A stretch of DNA of 64,000 bases, taken from the NCBI RefSeq assembly GCF_011602085.1, contig NZ_JAAONY010000001.1:1550001-1614000 (forward strand), written 5' to 3'. Below are positions 54,017 to 64,000 of the stretch, in pieces (position 1 is the stretch's first letter; the number at the start of each line of letters is the position of its first letter). Origin of the DNA: Pseudoteredinibacter isoporae (GTDB lineage Bacteria; Pseudomonadota; Gammaproteobacteria; Pseudomonadales; Cellvibrionaceae). The notes below the pieces were generated by a model. That model saw only the letters and a program-made list of their open reading frames with translations. It was not told the origin of the DNA and made no database searches. A program made the translations under genes and the position numbers.

Positions 54017-55222
54017 ATGAAAATAAATAAGCCTGTACTTGATACCCAATCCGTCGTCACCGAATGGCGTCGTCATATCCACGCTCACCCTGAAACCGCT
54101 TTTGAGGAGCACCAAACCGCCGCCATGGTTGCCAGGATTCTGCGCGAATTGGGCATGGAGGTAGAGGAGGGTATTGGTGGCACTGGTGTAGTGGGTACAC
54201 TGAAAGCCGGTACCAGTAACCGTCGGCTGGGGCTGAGGGCTGATATGGATGCTTTGTTCATTCACGAATTGAATGAGCTGGATTACCGCTCCCAGGTGGA
54301 TGGAAAAATGCACGCCTGTGGCCACGACGGCCATACCGCAATTTTATTGGGCGCAGCAAAAGTTTTGGCTGAAAATCCGAACTTTGATGGCATCATCCAT
54401 TTCATTTTTCAGCCTGCCGAAGAAACCGGCGATGAGCATTGTGGTGGCAATGCCATGGTCAAAGATGGCTTGTTCGAACGCTATCCGGCGGAATCTATTT
54501 TTGCTCTACACAATATGCCCGGCCTGCCGTTTGGTTATGTTGCCATGCGCAGTGGTCCGATGTTGGCTTCCATTGATACCTTTGAATTTAAGATGCTGAG
54601 TGAAAACACTCATGCTGCGGCACAGCATAGTACAGCGGACCCGGTACTGGCAGCGGCGCAAGCCATCAGTGCCTGCCATCAATTCAAAGCGCGTTACATC
54701 AATCCCGCCGATGCATTGATCTTAACCATTACCCAGGTGAAAGCCGGTGACCCGCTAAATGATCGCCCCGGTGTGCATGTGGGGCCGAGTGAAGTCTTAG
54801 TTCGAGGCACTATTTATACACTGAACGAAGACATACGCAGTGACGTTGAAGCTGGTTTGGCTAAGACGATTAAACACACCGCTGAACTGCATGGCACAGA
54901 TTATGAGTTTAGCTATGAGTACGGTTATCCGGTGCTGCAAAATAGTCCGGCTGAAACTCAATTGGCAGCAAAAGCCGCTACAAGAGTGGTCGGAGAAGAG
55001 AATGTTGATGCGGATATGCATCCTGTGATGGGTGCGGAAGATTTCGCCTTTATGCTCAAAGCGAAACCTGGCTGCTACATTATGCTGGGCGCTGACGGAG
55101 GTGAAAGTGGCTACCTCCCTTGCCAGCTGCACAACCCGCACTACGACTTTAATGATGATCTGATTCCCATTGGGATACAGTATTTCCTGAATGTTGTTGA
55201 CGAGTTTTTTGAAAGCGAATAG
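54017..55222 (+). CDS. M20 family amidohydrolase (hippurate hydrolase-like)
   Basis: A 401 aa metallopeptidase-fold enzyme from ATG 54017 (GGAA nine bases ahead). Metal-site motifs: GLRADMDAL, MHACGHDGHTAILLGAAK, FIFQPAEETGDEHCGGNAMVKDG, ALHNMPGLPFG and PVMGAEDFAFML. This is the M20D pattern of hippuricase, IAA-amino-acid hydrolase and N-acyl-amino-acid hydrolases. It probably cleaves an N-acyl amino acid into acid and amino acid. The next gene, 53 bp downstream, encodes an acyl-CoA ligase that could activate the released acid. Confidence 0.92.
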   Translation: MKINKPVLDTQSVVTEWRRHIHAHPETAFEEHQTAAMVARILRELGMEVEEGIGGTGVVGTLKAGTSNRRLGLRADMDALFIHELNELDYRSQVDGKMHACGHDGHTAILLGAAKVLAENPNFDGIIHFIFQPAEETGDEHCGGNAMVKDGLFERYPAESIFALHNMPGLPFGYVAMRSGPMLASIDTFEFKMLSENTHAAAQHSTADPVLAAAQAISACHQFKARYINPADALILTITQVKAGDPLNDRPGVHVGPSEVLVRGTIYTLNEDIRSDVEAGLAKTIKHTAELHGTDYEFSYEYGYPVLQNSPAETQLAAKAATRVVGEENVDADMHPVMGAEDFAFMLKAKPGCYIMLGADGGESGYLPCQLHNPHYDFNDDLIPIGIQYFLNVVDEFFESE

Positions 55223-55275
55223 GGTCAGTGTCATCGCGCTTTCATTATGTCGAATAATAAAAAACTAGGTGCCCC

Positions 55276-56946
55276 ATGAATCTGCAATACAGCCATGCCG
55301 TTGGAGAGTCAGATAGACCTCTCCTAAATATCACTATTGGAGAACAGCTGGAAAAAAGCGCTGAGCTTCACCCTGATAACCCTGCTTTGATTGTCGAACA
55401 CCAGAAGATCGAGTGGAACTACCGACAACTCAACGACAAGGTTAATAGTCTCGCGCTCAGCCTGAATAAACTGGGTATTCAGGCCGGAGATCGAGTCGCG
55501 ATCTGGGGGCCCAATTCCTATGAATGGGTGCTTACCCAATTCGCCACAGCAAAAATCGGCGCCATTCTGGTTTGCATCAATCCGGCCTATCGACTCTATG
55601 AGTTGGAATACGCTTTGAATAAAGCATCCTGTAAAGCGATGGTCCTGGCGGGTGAATTTAAAAGCTCTAACTATGTAGCGATGATCTCGGAGCTGGCGCC
55701 AGAGCTTTCCAAGGGGCAGGACTCCCTTGGTAGCGCAAAGCTTCCCCATTTGAAATATGTGATTCGTATGGGGAAGCAAGAAACAACGGGCATGAAAAAT
55801 TTTGATGAGCTGCTTCAGGTAAGCACATCCAATGACGATGTTCGCGAACTCAGTTCGGGTTTATCTCCAAGTGATGCCATTAACATCCAATTCACTTCAG
55901 GCACAACCGGTAGCCCGAAGGGCGCGACACTCAGTCATATTAATATTTTGAACAATGGCCACTTTGTGGGTGCCAGCATGGAGCTGACTCCCGACGACAA
56001 GCTGTGTATACCTGTGCCGCTTTACCATTGCTTTGGTATGGTGATGGGGAATTTAGCGTGTGTCAGCCACGGGGCAACCATGGTGTATCCGAATGATGGC
56101 TTTGATCCGAAAGCGACACTGGAAACCGTAGCCCGAAGAAAGTGCACTGCCTTACACGGCGTGCCCACTATGTTTATTGCCGAGCTGGAGGAGGCGGATC
56201 AATACGATTTGTCGTCTCTCAGAACGGGCATCATGGCCGGAGCGCCTTGCCCGGAAGAAGTGATGAAAAAAGTCATGGATAAAATGCACATGAAACATGT
56301 GTTGATCGCCTATGGGCAGACGGAACTGAGTCCGGTAAATCATATTACCTCCCGTGACGATTCATTGACCCGAAGAATTTCCACGGTCGGTAAACCTGGA
56401 CCTCATCTGGAAGTGAAGATTGTCGATGAAAATGGGAAGACGGTACCGGTAGGTGAAAAAGGCGAGATCTGCACCCAGGGGTATTCAGTGATGAACGGCT
56501 ATTGGGATGATCCTGAGAGAACCGCTGAAACCATCGATCAGGAGGGGTGGCTGCACTCCGGGGATATCGGTGTGATGGACAGCAGTGGCTACGTGAAAAT
56601 CGTCGGTCGCATCAAGGATATGATCATCCGGGGCGGCGAAAATATTTATCCAAGAGAGATTGAAGAATTTCTGATTACCAATTCCAACATTGAAGATGTG
56701 CATGTATTTGGAATTCCGGATGAGGTGATGGGGGAAGAGGTCTGTGCCTGGGTAAAACTGAACGATGAGGGCTCCTGTACCGAAGATGATATTATCAATT
56801 TCTGCCGGGGGCAGATTACCCACTTTAAAATCCCCACCTACATTTCTTTGGTTTCCGAGTTTCCGATGACGGTGACCGGTAAAGTACAAAAATTCAAAAT
56901 GCGAGAAATCATGGTGGAAAAGCTGGGAGAAAAAACGGCGGGCTAA
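55276..56946 (+). CDS. Acyl-CoA synthetase (AMP-binding family)
   Basis: A 556 aa ANL-superfamily ligase. The P-loop is [16 protein letters not shown]. Other core motifs are [20 protein letters not shown] (A5), [31 protein letters not shown] (hinge), and the C-terminal lysine loop [12 protein letters not shown]. It converts a carboxylic acid to acyl-CoA through an acyl-adenylate; length and motifs fit medium- or long-chain FadD-like enzymes. It follows the M20 hydrolase and is likely to act on the acid released by it. It ends near a strong hairpin shared with the convergent chemoreceptor gene. Confidence 0.92.
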   Translation: MNLQYSHAVGESDRPLLNITIGEQLEKSAELHPDNPALIVEHQKIEWNYRQLNDKVNSLALSLNKLGIQAGDRVAIWGPNSYEWVLTQFATAKIGAILVCINPAYRLYELEYALNKASCKAMVLAGEFKSSNYVAMISELAPELSKGQDSLGSAKLPHLKYVIRMGKQETTGMKNFDELLQVSTSNDDVRELSSGLSPSDAINIQFTSGTTGSPKGATLSHINILNNGHFVGASMELTPDDKLCIPVPLYHCFGMVMGNLACVSHGATMVYPNDGFDPKATLETVARRKCTALHGVPTMFIAELEEADQYDLSSLRTGIMAGAPCPEEVMKKVMDKMHMKHVLIAYGQTELSPVNHITSRDDSLTRRISTVGKPGPHLEVKIVDENGKTVPVGEKGEICTQGYSVMNGYWDDPERTAETIDQEGWLHSGDIGVMDSSGYVKIVGRIKDMIIRGGENIYPREIEEFLITNSNIEDVHVFGIPDEVMGEEVCAWVKLNDEGSCTEDDIINFCRGQITHFKIPTYISLVSEFPMTVTGKVQKFKMREIMVEKLGEKTAG

Positions 56947-56973
56947 GGGCCGGGGTCAGCCAAGGAGGTTGAA

Positions 56974-57005
56974 TGGCATCAAGTTCATAATTGAGCTTGA
57001 TGCCA
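56974..57005. terminator. Bidirectional hairpin between acyl-CoA synthetase and chemoreceptor genes
   Basis: TGGCATCAAG (56974-56983) pairs perfectly with CTTGATGCCA (56996-57005), with a further TCA/TGA pairing inside and a TAAT loop. No T-run follows on either strand. Its place between two convergent stops suggests a terminator or message-end stabiliser. Confidence 0.6.
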
Positions 57006-57014
57006 TATTGGGAA

Positions 57015-58694
57015 TCAGTATTGAAATTTTTTCACCAATGCCAGTAGCTCTTCCGACATATCACTGGCGTCTTTCATCGCTTCATTGATAGTGCGAGTGC
57101 TGCTGGTATTCTCGGCACCCATCTTGGAAATGTGCGCGATATTGCGATCAATTTCATCGGTGGCTTGGATCTGTTGGGAGGAAGCCGCCGAGATTTGCTC
57201 GCTCATCATGTTGATATGATCGATGGAACCCGCGATGGAAACCAGGGTTTCGCCCGCATTTCTGACTTGTTCTACCACGGCTTCCGACTGGTTGCAGCTG
57301 ACGCTCATTACGTTAACCGCTTTCTTAGAGCCTGCCTGCACGGTTTCAATCATTTCACGAATGGATTCGGTCGATTCCTGTGTGCGGCCGGCCAGGGTGC
57401 GAACCTCATCAGCTACCACTGCAAAACCGCGCCCTTGTTCACCTGCACGGGCCGCCTCAATAGCCGCATTCAGGGCCAATAAATTGGTCTGCTCGGCAAT
57501 GCTGCTGATCACTTCCAGTACTGAGCTGATGCTCTCGGTATCTTGCTCCAGCTGGCTGATAACTGTTGAGGCGCTCTGAATCTGACTGGCCAAGCCTTGA
57601 ACTTCGGAAGTAGCTTTTTGCAGAACTTCCTGACCATTTGACGTTTCTCGATTTGCCTGATTTGCCGCCGCAGCGGTGTCACCCACATTGCTGGAGACTT
57701 CTTTCGAGGTATCGTGCATTCGGCTTGTTGCCTGGGCGACCTGCTCGGTTTCGGTTTGCTGCTCTACAATGTTTCGTTCTGTTTGATAGGCCGTTGTGGA
57801 AACGCTCAGTACGGTGCCGCTTAAGCGTTCCGCTGAAGAGTGAATGGTATCCATAACTTCTATCAATTGATTTTGCATATTGCGAATGGGCGTTTGAATT
57901 TCATCATCCCCAACGATATCTTGCCTTAAATCGCCCTTTGCGATGGTGGTCAGCGTAGCGCCAACGTTATTCAAATGTTCTTGGGTAATCTTGGCAATGC
58001 GCCAGCACAAAACAAAACTGATCAGCGCGGAAATGACAAATAGAATGATTTGATGTTTCTCGGCCTCAGCTTCATGTTTGGTTGCTGTCATTGCTGCTTG
58101 TTCGGTGAACTGCTCGATTTCAATGACGAGCTTGCTGAGCCTGCGGTCAAGTTCACCTTCTATCTTTACAATGTCCTGGATCAGGATATGAACTTCCGTG
58201 ATATCACCGGCTTTTAATACCTGAAAAATGTGATTGGCATCTTGATCGTAAGTTTTGTGAAGTTTTCCGATTTCTTCAAGACTGCGTGCCACTTTCCTGA
58301 ACTCCTGTTCATGTTCCTTACTATGGGGAACCAACAGAATGCTTCGCGTCTTACCAAGTGCATCTTCAATTTCCTGATCGACTTTTTTGGAAAGTTTTCG
58401 GTACTTGTCTTTTTCTTCGGCCATTAGATTGGCAACGGTGGCTGTCTGCCCGGATTGCTCGCCATATCGAATGGCACGTTCAAAATGAATGGCCTGCTCA
58501 AGCTGGTGGACCGTAATTTTGGTCAGGGCTTCGATGAGGGGAAGATCTTCCTCGGTAATATTCTTCAGTTCCTTGCCGATTGAGTGCATCGACAGGATGG
58601 CTGTTAAAGAAGACGTGATAAGCAAAGACAGCAGAACCACCGTAATCAGTAAAAACCTGCCACGAATGGACATGCGCGAAATTAAACTGGACAT
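57015..58694 (-). CDS. Methyl-accepting chemotaxis protein
   Basis: A 559 aa chemoreceptor. The N-terminal transmembrane helix (~12-33) is followed by a periplasmic helical-bundle sensor (~35-210; rich in heptads such as [21 protein letters not shown]), a second helix (~218-236), a HAMP domain, and the long signalling coiled coil. The hairpin tip holds [37 protein letters not shown], the highly conserved kinase-contact sequence. No C-terminal methyl-transferase tether pentapeptide is seen. The sensor type is a four-helix bundle, so the ligand is unknown. Confidence 0.94.
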   Translation of the reverse strand: MSSLISRMSIRGRFLLITVVLLSLLITSSLTAILSMHSIGKELKNITEEDLPLIEALTKITVHQLEQAIHFERAIRYGEQSGQTATVANLMAEEKDKYRKLSKKVDQEIEDALGKTRSILLVPHSKEHEQEFRKVARSLEEIGKLHKTYDQDANHIFQVLKAGDITEVHILIQDIVKIEGELDRRLSKLVIEIEQFTEQAAMTATKHEAEAEKHQIILFVISALISFVLCWRIAKITQEHLNNVGATLTTIAKGDLRQDIVGDDEIQTPIRNMQNQLIEVMDTIHSSAERLSGTVLSVSTTAYQTERNIVEQQTETEQVAQATSRMHDTSKEVSSNVGDTAAAANQANRETSNGQEVLQKATSEVQGLASQIQSASTVISQLEQDTESISSVLEVISSIAEQTNLLALNAAIEAARAGEQGRGFAVVADEVRTLAGRTQESTESIREMIETVQAGSKKAVNVMSVSCNQSEAVVEQVRNAGETLVSIAGSIDHINMMSEQISAASSQQIQATDEIDRNIAHISKMGAENTSSTRTINEAMKDASDMSEELLALVKKFQY

Positions 58695-59115
58695 CAGAAT
58701 ACCTAATGGTCAAATTTTGTTAACAACTAATTTTCATGCGACTGTAGGTAACGCAGTTGCTCATAGGGCTGATGCCCTCTCTCCTGAGTTTGCACCTCAA
58801 TGAGTGAGCAGTTCGAACAGAGCGGGGCTTACGTAGGCGGGAAGTTGAAACACACTGTCGTAAGCTCACGGCTCAAGGCCTACATCGGCGAAGCAAGTGG
58901 ATTCTTTAGAATTTATGTTGGATTTTCAGCGTGCTAGCGTAATATGCTCTTTGTTAAAGGCCCTGGAATTGTAAGTGCTCTATGCCGGTCTTCAAGTTCA
59001 ATAATTCCTAAAGATCAGAGTATATGGGGTGTGCGGGGAAAACATCGGGGTTCCCAAGTTGTTGTAAACAATAATAAGATATTCAAATCATAACTTCAGG
59101 TAATGTGCTTTATTC
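58695..59115. promoter_or_regulatory. Divergent control region between chemoreceptor and LuxR genes
   Basis: 421 bp without a supported gene. It must hold promoters for both flanking genes. I see no strong repeat or named operator here. Confidence 0.4.
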
Positions 59116-61827
59116 ATGGCTCCAATTTCTAATGAACTTCCGAGTTGGTTGATATCGGCTAAGTGGATGCCGCCCAGACACCACGTGTCTACCATTGAGC
59201 GTCCCCATTTAATCAATGCATTAAATCAAGGTTTTCAGCAAAAGCTCTGCTTGGTGACGGCGCCCGCAGGTTTTGGAAAAACCACATTGCTCAGCCAATG
59301 GCGCCAGCAGTTATTGGCGGCAAATACCCAAGTGGCCTGGCTCACTCTGGATGAAGCCGATGGTGATTTGAATAACCTGGTTTGTTACATCATCTTTTCT
59401 CTCATTTCGGCGGGTATGGATTTAGGGCGCCTTCAGATGTTGGCGGAACAGGGATTATCCGATACATCTCCTCGAGCTTGTTTGGCGTTGTTATTGGCAA
59501 GTATTGAAAGCAATGATTCAAATACGGTGTTGATTCTGGACGATTATCACCGTTTGGATTCAAACAGTGTGGATCAGTTTATTGATGAACTCCTGGCCAA
59601 TGTCAGCGATAACTTCCACCTGATTATCAATTCGAGAGAAAAACCCGGCCTGGATATCAGCCGCCTGCGTTCCCAGGGGCAGATTCTGGAATTTGGCCCA
59701 GAGCAGTTGCGTTTTAACAGTGAAGAATTGCAGTTGATCATGGGGCCGGATATGGCACCAGTACAGCTTGAGTCCTTGCTGGAGAAATCCGAAGGTTGGC
59801 CGGTGACCATCCAGCTGCTTCGTCAGGCAATTGCCAGCGGAAGCAATCGGGAAGACTTGTTGGCCAATTACTCAGGCACCAGCAGTCACCTTTCTGAGTA
59901 TCTCTCTCGGCAGATTCTTGATAAATGCGATGCCGAGGTCCAGCAATTTTTGTTGACTACGTCGATTCTGGAGCGTGTGAACAACAGTCTCGGGCAAGCG
60001 CTCAGTGGTGTTGCCGATGGTTTTGACAAGCTTGAAAAAACCACAAGTATCGCAACGTTGTTTGTACCTCTGGACGAAGGCAAGCAATGGCTGCGTTATC
60101 ACCATCTGTTTTCCGACTTTTTGCGAGAACAATTGCAGCTTCGGTATCCCGAGCAAGTCACCCGCTTGCATCTGAGAGCCAGTGGTTGGTTCGAGCAGGA
60201 TAATAATCTTATTGAAGCCGTGCGCCATGCCTGTCTGGCAAGCGATTTTAACCATGCGGCTGAACTGATCGAACAGGCCGGTGGTTGGGAGCTGATCCTG
60301 TACGGTGGTATTGGCTTTTTAAGGCGGTTGTTGCAGTACTTCAGCGAAGAGCAGTTGAAACAGCACCCTCGCTTGCAAGTCGCACGCGCTTATCTTTGCC
60401 AGAAAGAGGGGGCTATTCGTGCTGCACGGGATTATTTGGAGCAGGCTCGGGCCAATCCCATTGTGAGCAGTGTGCCGTTTCTGGATAAGCGTCAGGTGTT
60501 TGAACGTGATCACGCCATTGTCGAAGTTTTGCAGGGCAACTATGAAGATGATTTCAGTATCAGCCGTAAGTACCTCCAACGGCCAAAATCAGTGGAATCA
60601 AAACGCCTGGGGAGCGAAGACAGTATTTTCGATGGTGTGCTGAATTGTTCCTTATCCTTGTTTCTTATGGCCGAGTCGCAGTTTGATGGCGGAATTGGCC
60701 ATATTCAAAAGGCCATACAGCAAATGCGGCAGGCCCAGAGTATTTTGGGGACCAATTACTGCTATCTGCATTTGGGTACGCTGGCGTTTTATCAAGGCAA
60801 TCTGCGTCAATCGGAAGCCTATTGCCTGGAAGCACAGGCCATGGCGGATGAAAACTTCGGCTCGGATTCCGGTTTGAAATACCTGGCGGATGTTCTGATC
60901 TATTCCTTGAAAGACTGGAAAGCCGAACTGAATGAAGACTTGAGGGATTTTGAAAAAGTTCTTCAACACATTGAAAACTACGATGGCTGGTTTGAAATTT
61001 ATATTGCTGCCTACGAGCTGCTGTTGACACGAGCCTGGCAGGACAAAAAAGAAGAACAACTTAGAAACTTGATCAAGCGTGTGCAGGCCGTTGTTGACGA
61101 GAGAATTAACCGGCGTTTGCAGATCTTTATTGATGCCTGTCAGCTGGGTTTGGCGATTCTCGAAGATAACGAACTGCAGGCCGAGCGTCTGCTTCATCAA
61201 CACAAAAGTCTATTTGACGAGAAAGCGGAGCTGGATTGGCGACCCATGCAGTATTTTGGCGTTATGGCCGTACACTGGCATACGCATAAGCAGGATTTCA
61301 ACAAGGCCCAGCATTACCTGCAGCGCATGGAAAAGAGCTGCCGTGATTCAGGCGCCCGGTGTTTTCGGGTGAGTTGCCTGGTGCTCAACGCTGAATTGGA
61401 ATATCAACGCAAGCAGTCCGCACAGGCAGCCCGTTACCTGTTTGAGGCCGCGAGCCTGGCATGGCCTGAAAATATCATGCGCCCATTTGTACGCAGTGAA
61501 CATGCAGTCGCTATGATCGCTGCGGCCAACAATTACAGCCAGGAACTGCCGGTGGATCGTTTGAGTTTGAACTTTCTGCAACAGTGCAGTGATCTCGCCA
61601 AAAAGCTTAAAAAGCACAGTTTGAAACAGCAACAGCTGCTCAGCAGCCGGGAGATGGAAGTCTTGCTGCAACTCCAGTTAGGGTTGTCCAACAAGGAAAT
61701 CGCGAGGGCTCTGGAGATGACAGAGCACACGGTTAAATTTCATCTTAAAAACGTGTTCAGCAAGTTGGGGGTCGATAAGCGCACCAAGGCCGTGATTGCG
61801 GCCCGGGAGCAGGGCATATTGGATTAG
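59116..61827 (+). CDS. MalT-type LuxR family transcriptional activator (LAL)
   Basis: A 903 aa regulator. Residues ~20-290 form a STAND-type ATPase with Walker A APAGFGKTT (49-57) and Walker B VLILDDYH. A TPR-like helical sensor follows (~350-800), and a LuxR helix-turn-helix ends the protein (LLSSREMEVLLQLQLGLSNKEIARALEMTEHTVKFHLKNVFSKLGV in outline). Such proteins bind a small inducer plus ATP, oligomerise and activate transcription. The next gene, in the same direction 186 bp later, is a TonB receptor. A palindrome in the gap may be the binding site. Confidence 0.93.
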   Translation: MAPISNELPSWLISAKWMPPRHHVSTIERPHLINALNQGFQQKLCLVTAPAGFGKTTLLSQWRQQLLAANTQVAWLTLDEADGDLNNLVCYIIFSLISAGMDLGRLQMLAEQGLSDTSPRACLALLLASIESNDSNTVLILDDYHRLDSNSVDQFIDELLANVSDNFHLIINSREKPGLDISRLRSQGQILEFGPEQLRFNSEELQLIMGPDMAPVQLESLLEKSEGWPVTIQLLRQAIASGSNREDLLANYSGTSSHLSEYLSRQILDKCDAEVQQFLLTTSILERVNNSLGQALSGVADGFDKLEKTTSIATLFVPLDEGKQWLRYHHLFSDFLREQLQLRYPEQVTRLHLRASGWFEQDNNLIEAVRHACLASDFNHAAELIEQAGGWELILYGGIGFLRRLLQYFSEEQLKQHPRLQVARAYLCQKEGAIRAARDYLEQARANPIVSSVPFLDKRQVFERDHAIVEVLQGNYEDDFSISRKYLQRPKSVESKRLGSEDSIFDGVLNCSLSLFLMAESQFDGGIGHIQKAIQQMRQAQSILGTNYCYLHLGTLAFYQGNLRQSEAYCLEAQAMADENFGSDSGLKYLADVLIYSLKDWKAELNEDLRDFEKVLQHIENYDGWFEIYIAAYELLLTRAWQDKKEEQLRNLIKRVQAVVDERINRRLQIFIDACQLGLAILEDNELQAERLLHQHKSLFDEKAELDWRPMQYFGVMAVHWHTHKQDFNKAQHYLQRMEKSCRDSGARCFRVSCLVLNAELEYQRKQSAQAARYLFEAASLAWPENIMRPFVRSEHAVAMIAAANNYSQELPVDRLSLNFLQQCSDLAKKLKKHSLKQQQLLSSREMEVLLQLQLGLSNKEIARALEMTEHTVKFHLKNVFSKLGVDKRTKAVIAAREQGILD

Positions 61828-61860
61828 CAGGCATTCCAGGGCTACGGTGGGGGAAGGTTT

Positions 61861-61884
61861 AAACCTACCCAAAAGAGTAGGTTT
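61861..61884. promoter_or_regulatory. Palindrome upstream of the terminal TonB receptor gene
   Basis: AAACCTAC (61861-61868), 8-bp spacer, GTAGGTTT (61877-61884), perfect arms. It lies between the LuxR gene and the receptor gene and could be a LuxR-type site or a hairpin behind the regulator gene. Confidence 0.45.
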
Positions 61885-62013
61885 TGGGGATAGGACTAAA
61901 AACCTAAACATAAAACCTGCCTGGCTACCCTTCATGTTCGTTGTCGCCTCTTACCCTCCTCTCAATAATAGGTCTCGCAAACAATAAAAAACTACTTGCC
62001 TGGAGAGATCAGT

Positions 62014-64000
62014 ATGTCAAACACCCGAATTGGAGCATTCGCCCTGCTTGCCCTAATCGGTGGCGGTCAAAACGCCATAGCTCAAGCCGTAAGCGAAGAA
62101 AACAGTCTTGCCCTGGAAGAAATTGTGGTGACGGCGCGGATGCGTGCTGAGAGCTTGCAGGATGTCCCCATTTCCGAAACCGCATTCTCTGCTCAAACCA
62201 TCGAAGATTCGCGCATTGAGACTGCCGATGATTTTCTGGCCCTGTCCCCAAATGTGACCCTGGCAAACTCCCAGAGCGCGGGTGTTTCTTTTATGACGAT
62301 TCGTGGTATTTCCCAGGTTCGCAATGGTGAGGCACCGGTTGCAGTGGTTGTGGATGGCGTGCTGCAAATCAATAATCGCCAGCTGACTCAATCGATGATT
62401 GATATGCAGTCCATCGAAGTTCTGCGCGGGCCCCAGGGCGCACTGTATGGTCGCAATGCGGCGGGTGGTGCCATTCTTATCAGCTCCAATCAGCCGAGTG
62501 ATGAATTTGAAGGTTTTGTGAAAACAACCGTTGGTAAAGGCGATGAGTTTGCCGTGACCACGGCCTTTGGTGGTCCCATTATCGAGAACACATTGAAATA
62601 CCGAATTGCTGCCCGCTATCAGGACATTGATGGTTATCTCAACAATAAGCAATTGGCTCAAAAAGTAGATGGTATCGAGGATAAAACCTTTCGTGGCATT
62701 TTGCAGTGGGATATTTCGGATCAATTGACAGCTACTCTGCGAGGCAGCACGGTACGTACCGAAGGCGGTGGCCTGAATTTTCAGTATCAGCCCGTTGAGT
62801 TTGATGGGAACAGTTGTAATACCAGCAACCCCTTCGGTGGTCCAACACCGGACGCCGACAACGTCTCGCGTGAGTTCTGTGCAAACAACCTGGGATACAA
62901 TGAGCGTGATATTGACGAGTTGTCGATCAAGCTGGATTACGACACGGATGCTGTAAGCTTTACCAATATCTTCTCATACAATAACGTAACCGAATACGGT
63001 GAAGCGGATCAGTTCCCCTATACCAATGAAGTGGATGTATTTGGCTTATTCGATGGCAGTCAGACCCAGTTTGTGGATGTAAAAGCCTGGAGTTACGAAA
63101 CCCGTTTGGCCTCTAACGATGAATCGCCCCTACAGTGGATGATTGGTGCGTATTACCTTGAAACCGAGCGCTTTATTTCCACCACAACCGGTGATGATAA
63201 TCGCCTGGGTATTGAGCGAATAGAACGAACTCCGAAATTTAACAGCGCGATCAATCCGACGGTATCGTTTATTGCTGATGATAATGACAATCGCGCCTGG
63301 GCACTGTTTGGCAATGTATCTTACGATCTCAGTGAAGATCTGGAAATTGCATTAGCATTGCGTTATGACGAAGACAAGCGCGAACAAAACATCTCACCTT
63401 TAAATACGGCCGGATTGCCCGTTGGTTGTACCGTGGCGAATCCTGCGGCTTGTCAGCAAAAAGAAACTTACAGCAAGCTGCAACCTAAAGTATCCATTCG
63501 CTACGCCCTGGGTGAGGATGCCAATGTCTACGCTTCATACGGTGAAGGTTTCCGCAGCGGCCAGTTTAATCAATTCGGCGTTGCCGTGGCAGCGGCCAAC
63601 GCGGGTGTCATTGGGGTCAGTGATCGGGTCGATGCGGAAGTAACCAAAACCGCTGAGATAGGTATTAAATCTGAACTGCTGGATAATCGTCTGCGTTTAA
63701 ATGCGGGTATTTTTCATACCAAAACCAATCCGCTGTACTTTGTGTTTGTTGGTGCGGTGGGTGCACAGGTATTGGTTAATATCGATGATGTACGCCTGAT
63801 TGGTGGTGAAATTGAAGCGGCTTTCAGTGTCAGTGAAGGCCTGGATATTTATGCGGGCTTTGGTTACACCGACAGTGAAATTCAGCGTAATACCCTGAAT
63901 CCCACAACGGTTGGCAATGAAGCGCCTTACATCGCCGAGAATACCTTCAATATGGGAGCGCAGTACCGTACCGATATTACCGACGACATTGGTTTTGTCG
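62014..64000 (+). CDS. TonB-dependent receptor, 3' end outside the window
   Basis: From ATG 62014, behind GGAGAG, the frame stays open to the window edge (about 662 codons). The signal peptide ends near GGGQNAIAQA. The TonB-box-like segment is LEEIVVTARMRAESLQDVPIS, and the plug carries MTIRGISQVRNGEAPVAVVVDGV and SIEVLRGPQGALYGRNAAGGAILISSN. The barrel begins after that. It resembles receptors of the sphingomonad/marine type that import plant or algal compounds or steroids, but the ligand is not visible. The preceding LAL regulator is its likely activator. Confidence 0.92.
   Translation, partial: MSNTRIGAFALLALIGGGQNAIAQAVSEENSLALEEIVVTARMRAESLQDVPISETAFSAQTIEDSRIETADDFLALSPNVTLANSQSAGVSFMTIRGISQVRNGEAPVAVVVDGVLQINNRQLTQSMIDMQSIEVLRGPQGALYGRNAAGGAILISSNQPSDEFEGFVKTTVGKGDEFAVTTAFGGPIIENTLKYRIAARYQDIDGYLNNKQLAQKVDGIEDKTFRGILQWDISDQLTATLRGSTVRTEGGGLNFQYQPVEFDGNSCNTSNPFGGPTPDADNVSREFCANNLGYNERDIDELSIKLDYDTDAVSFTNIFSYNNVTEYGEADQFPYTNEVDVFGLFDGSQTQFVDVKAWSYETRLASNDESPLQWMIGAYYLETERFISTTTGDDNRLGIERIERTPKFNSAINPTVSFIADDNDNRAWALFGNVSYDLSEDLEIALALRYDEDKREQNISPLNTAGLPVGCTVANPAACQQKETYSKLQPKVSIRYALGEDANVYASYGEGFRSGQFNQFGVAVAAANAGVIGVSDRVDAEVTKTAEIGIKSELLDNRLRLNAGIFHTKTNPLYFVFVGAVGAQVLVNIDDVRLIGGEIEAAFSVSEGLDIYAGFGYTDSEIQRNTLNPTTVGNEAPYIAENTFNMGAQYRTDITDDIGFV

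Overview
The window looks like part of the chromosome of a free-living, probably marine or aquatic gammaproteobacterium of the Cellvibrionales/Pseudomonadales kind. The grounds are a fused BioH-BioC biotin protein (a form known from Saccharophagus and Teredinibacter), a comF-bioB divergence, a DUF3094 gene, a QmcA/NfeD pair and three TonB-dependent receptors. This placement is inference from gene content. No rRNA, tRNA, CRISPR array, prophage or insertion sequence was seen.

Region by region. Positions 1-4943 hold the start of comF (minus strand) and the operon bioB-bioF-bioHC-bioD behind a promoter that overlaps a BirA-like operator. Positions 5231-24075 hold a two-partner secretion locus: a short TpsA (680 aa), its TpsB outer-membrane transporter, a Sel1-repeat protein, and a giant CdiA/FhaB-like TpsA of about 4,725 aa. 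The last ~550 residues of the giant protein carry two metal-site-like motifs (HExxH and HxxxDxxxH) after the end of the filament repeats. Positions 24076-26617 are AT-rich and hold a small lipoprotein directly behind the giant gene (candidate immunity protein), a second lipoprotein whose signal peptide is broken by one base in a T-run, and a small exported protein. This toxin/immunity-like tail is the most interesting part of the window.

Positions 26816-36441 carry ordinary genes: marC, a YHYH-domain protein, a FadE-type acyl-CoA dehydrogenase with a PsrA/FadR-like palindrome upstream, a membrane-anchored unknown, xth, a DUF3094 protein, an EAL phosphodiesterase with a degenerate receiver, and a small FLSRGG protein. 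Positions 36564-42056 hold a TonB receptor, a DUF6471 protein divergent from qmcA-nfeD with a perfect palindrome between them, and a bacterioferritin lacking the usual haem methionine. Positions 42153-47133 hold a TetR regulator divergent from a D-aminoacylase-like amidohydrolase, a CPBP-like membrane protein, a frameshifted leucine-rich-repeat surface protein and a uracil-DNA-glycosylase-like protein.

Positions 47388-56946 look like a catabolic cluster: an RpiR regulator, a TonB receptor-N-formylglutamate amidohydrolase-glutamine-synthetase-like ligase operon, an isochorismatase-type hydrolase, and a divergent M20 amidohydrolase-acyl-CoA ligase operon. Similar inverted repeats (TTnCATAA...TTATGnAA) sit in both control regions, and a half-site lies before the RpiR gene, so these may form one regulon that imports and breaks down an amide- or acyl-amino-acid-like compound. 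The window ends with a chemoreceptor, a MalT-type LuxR regulator and a third TonB receptor that runs off the edge.
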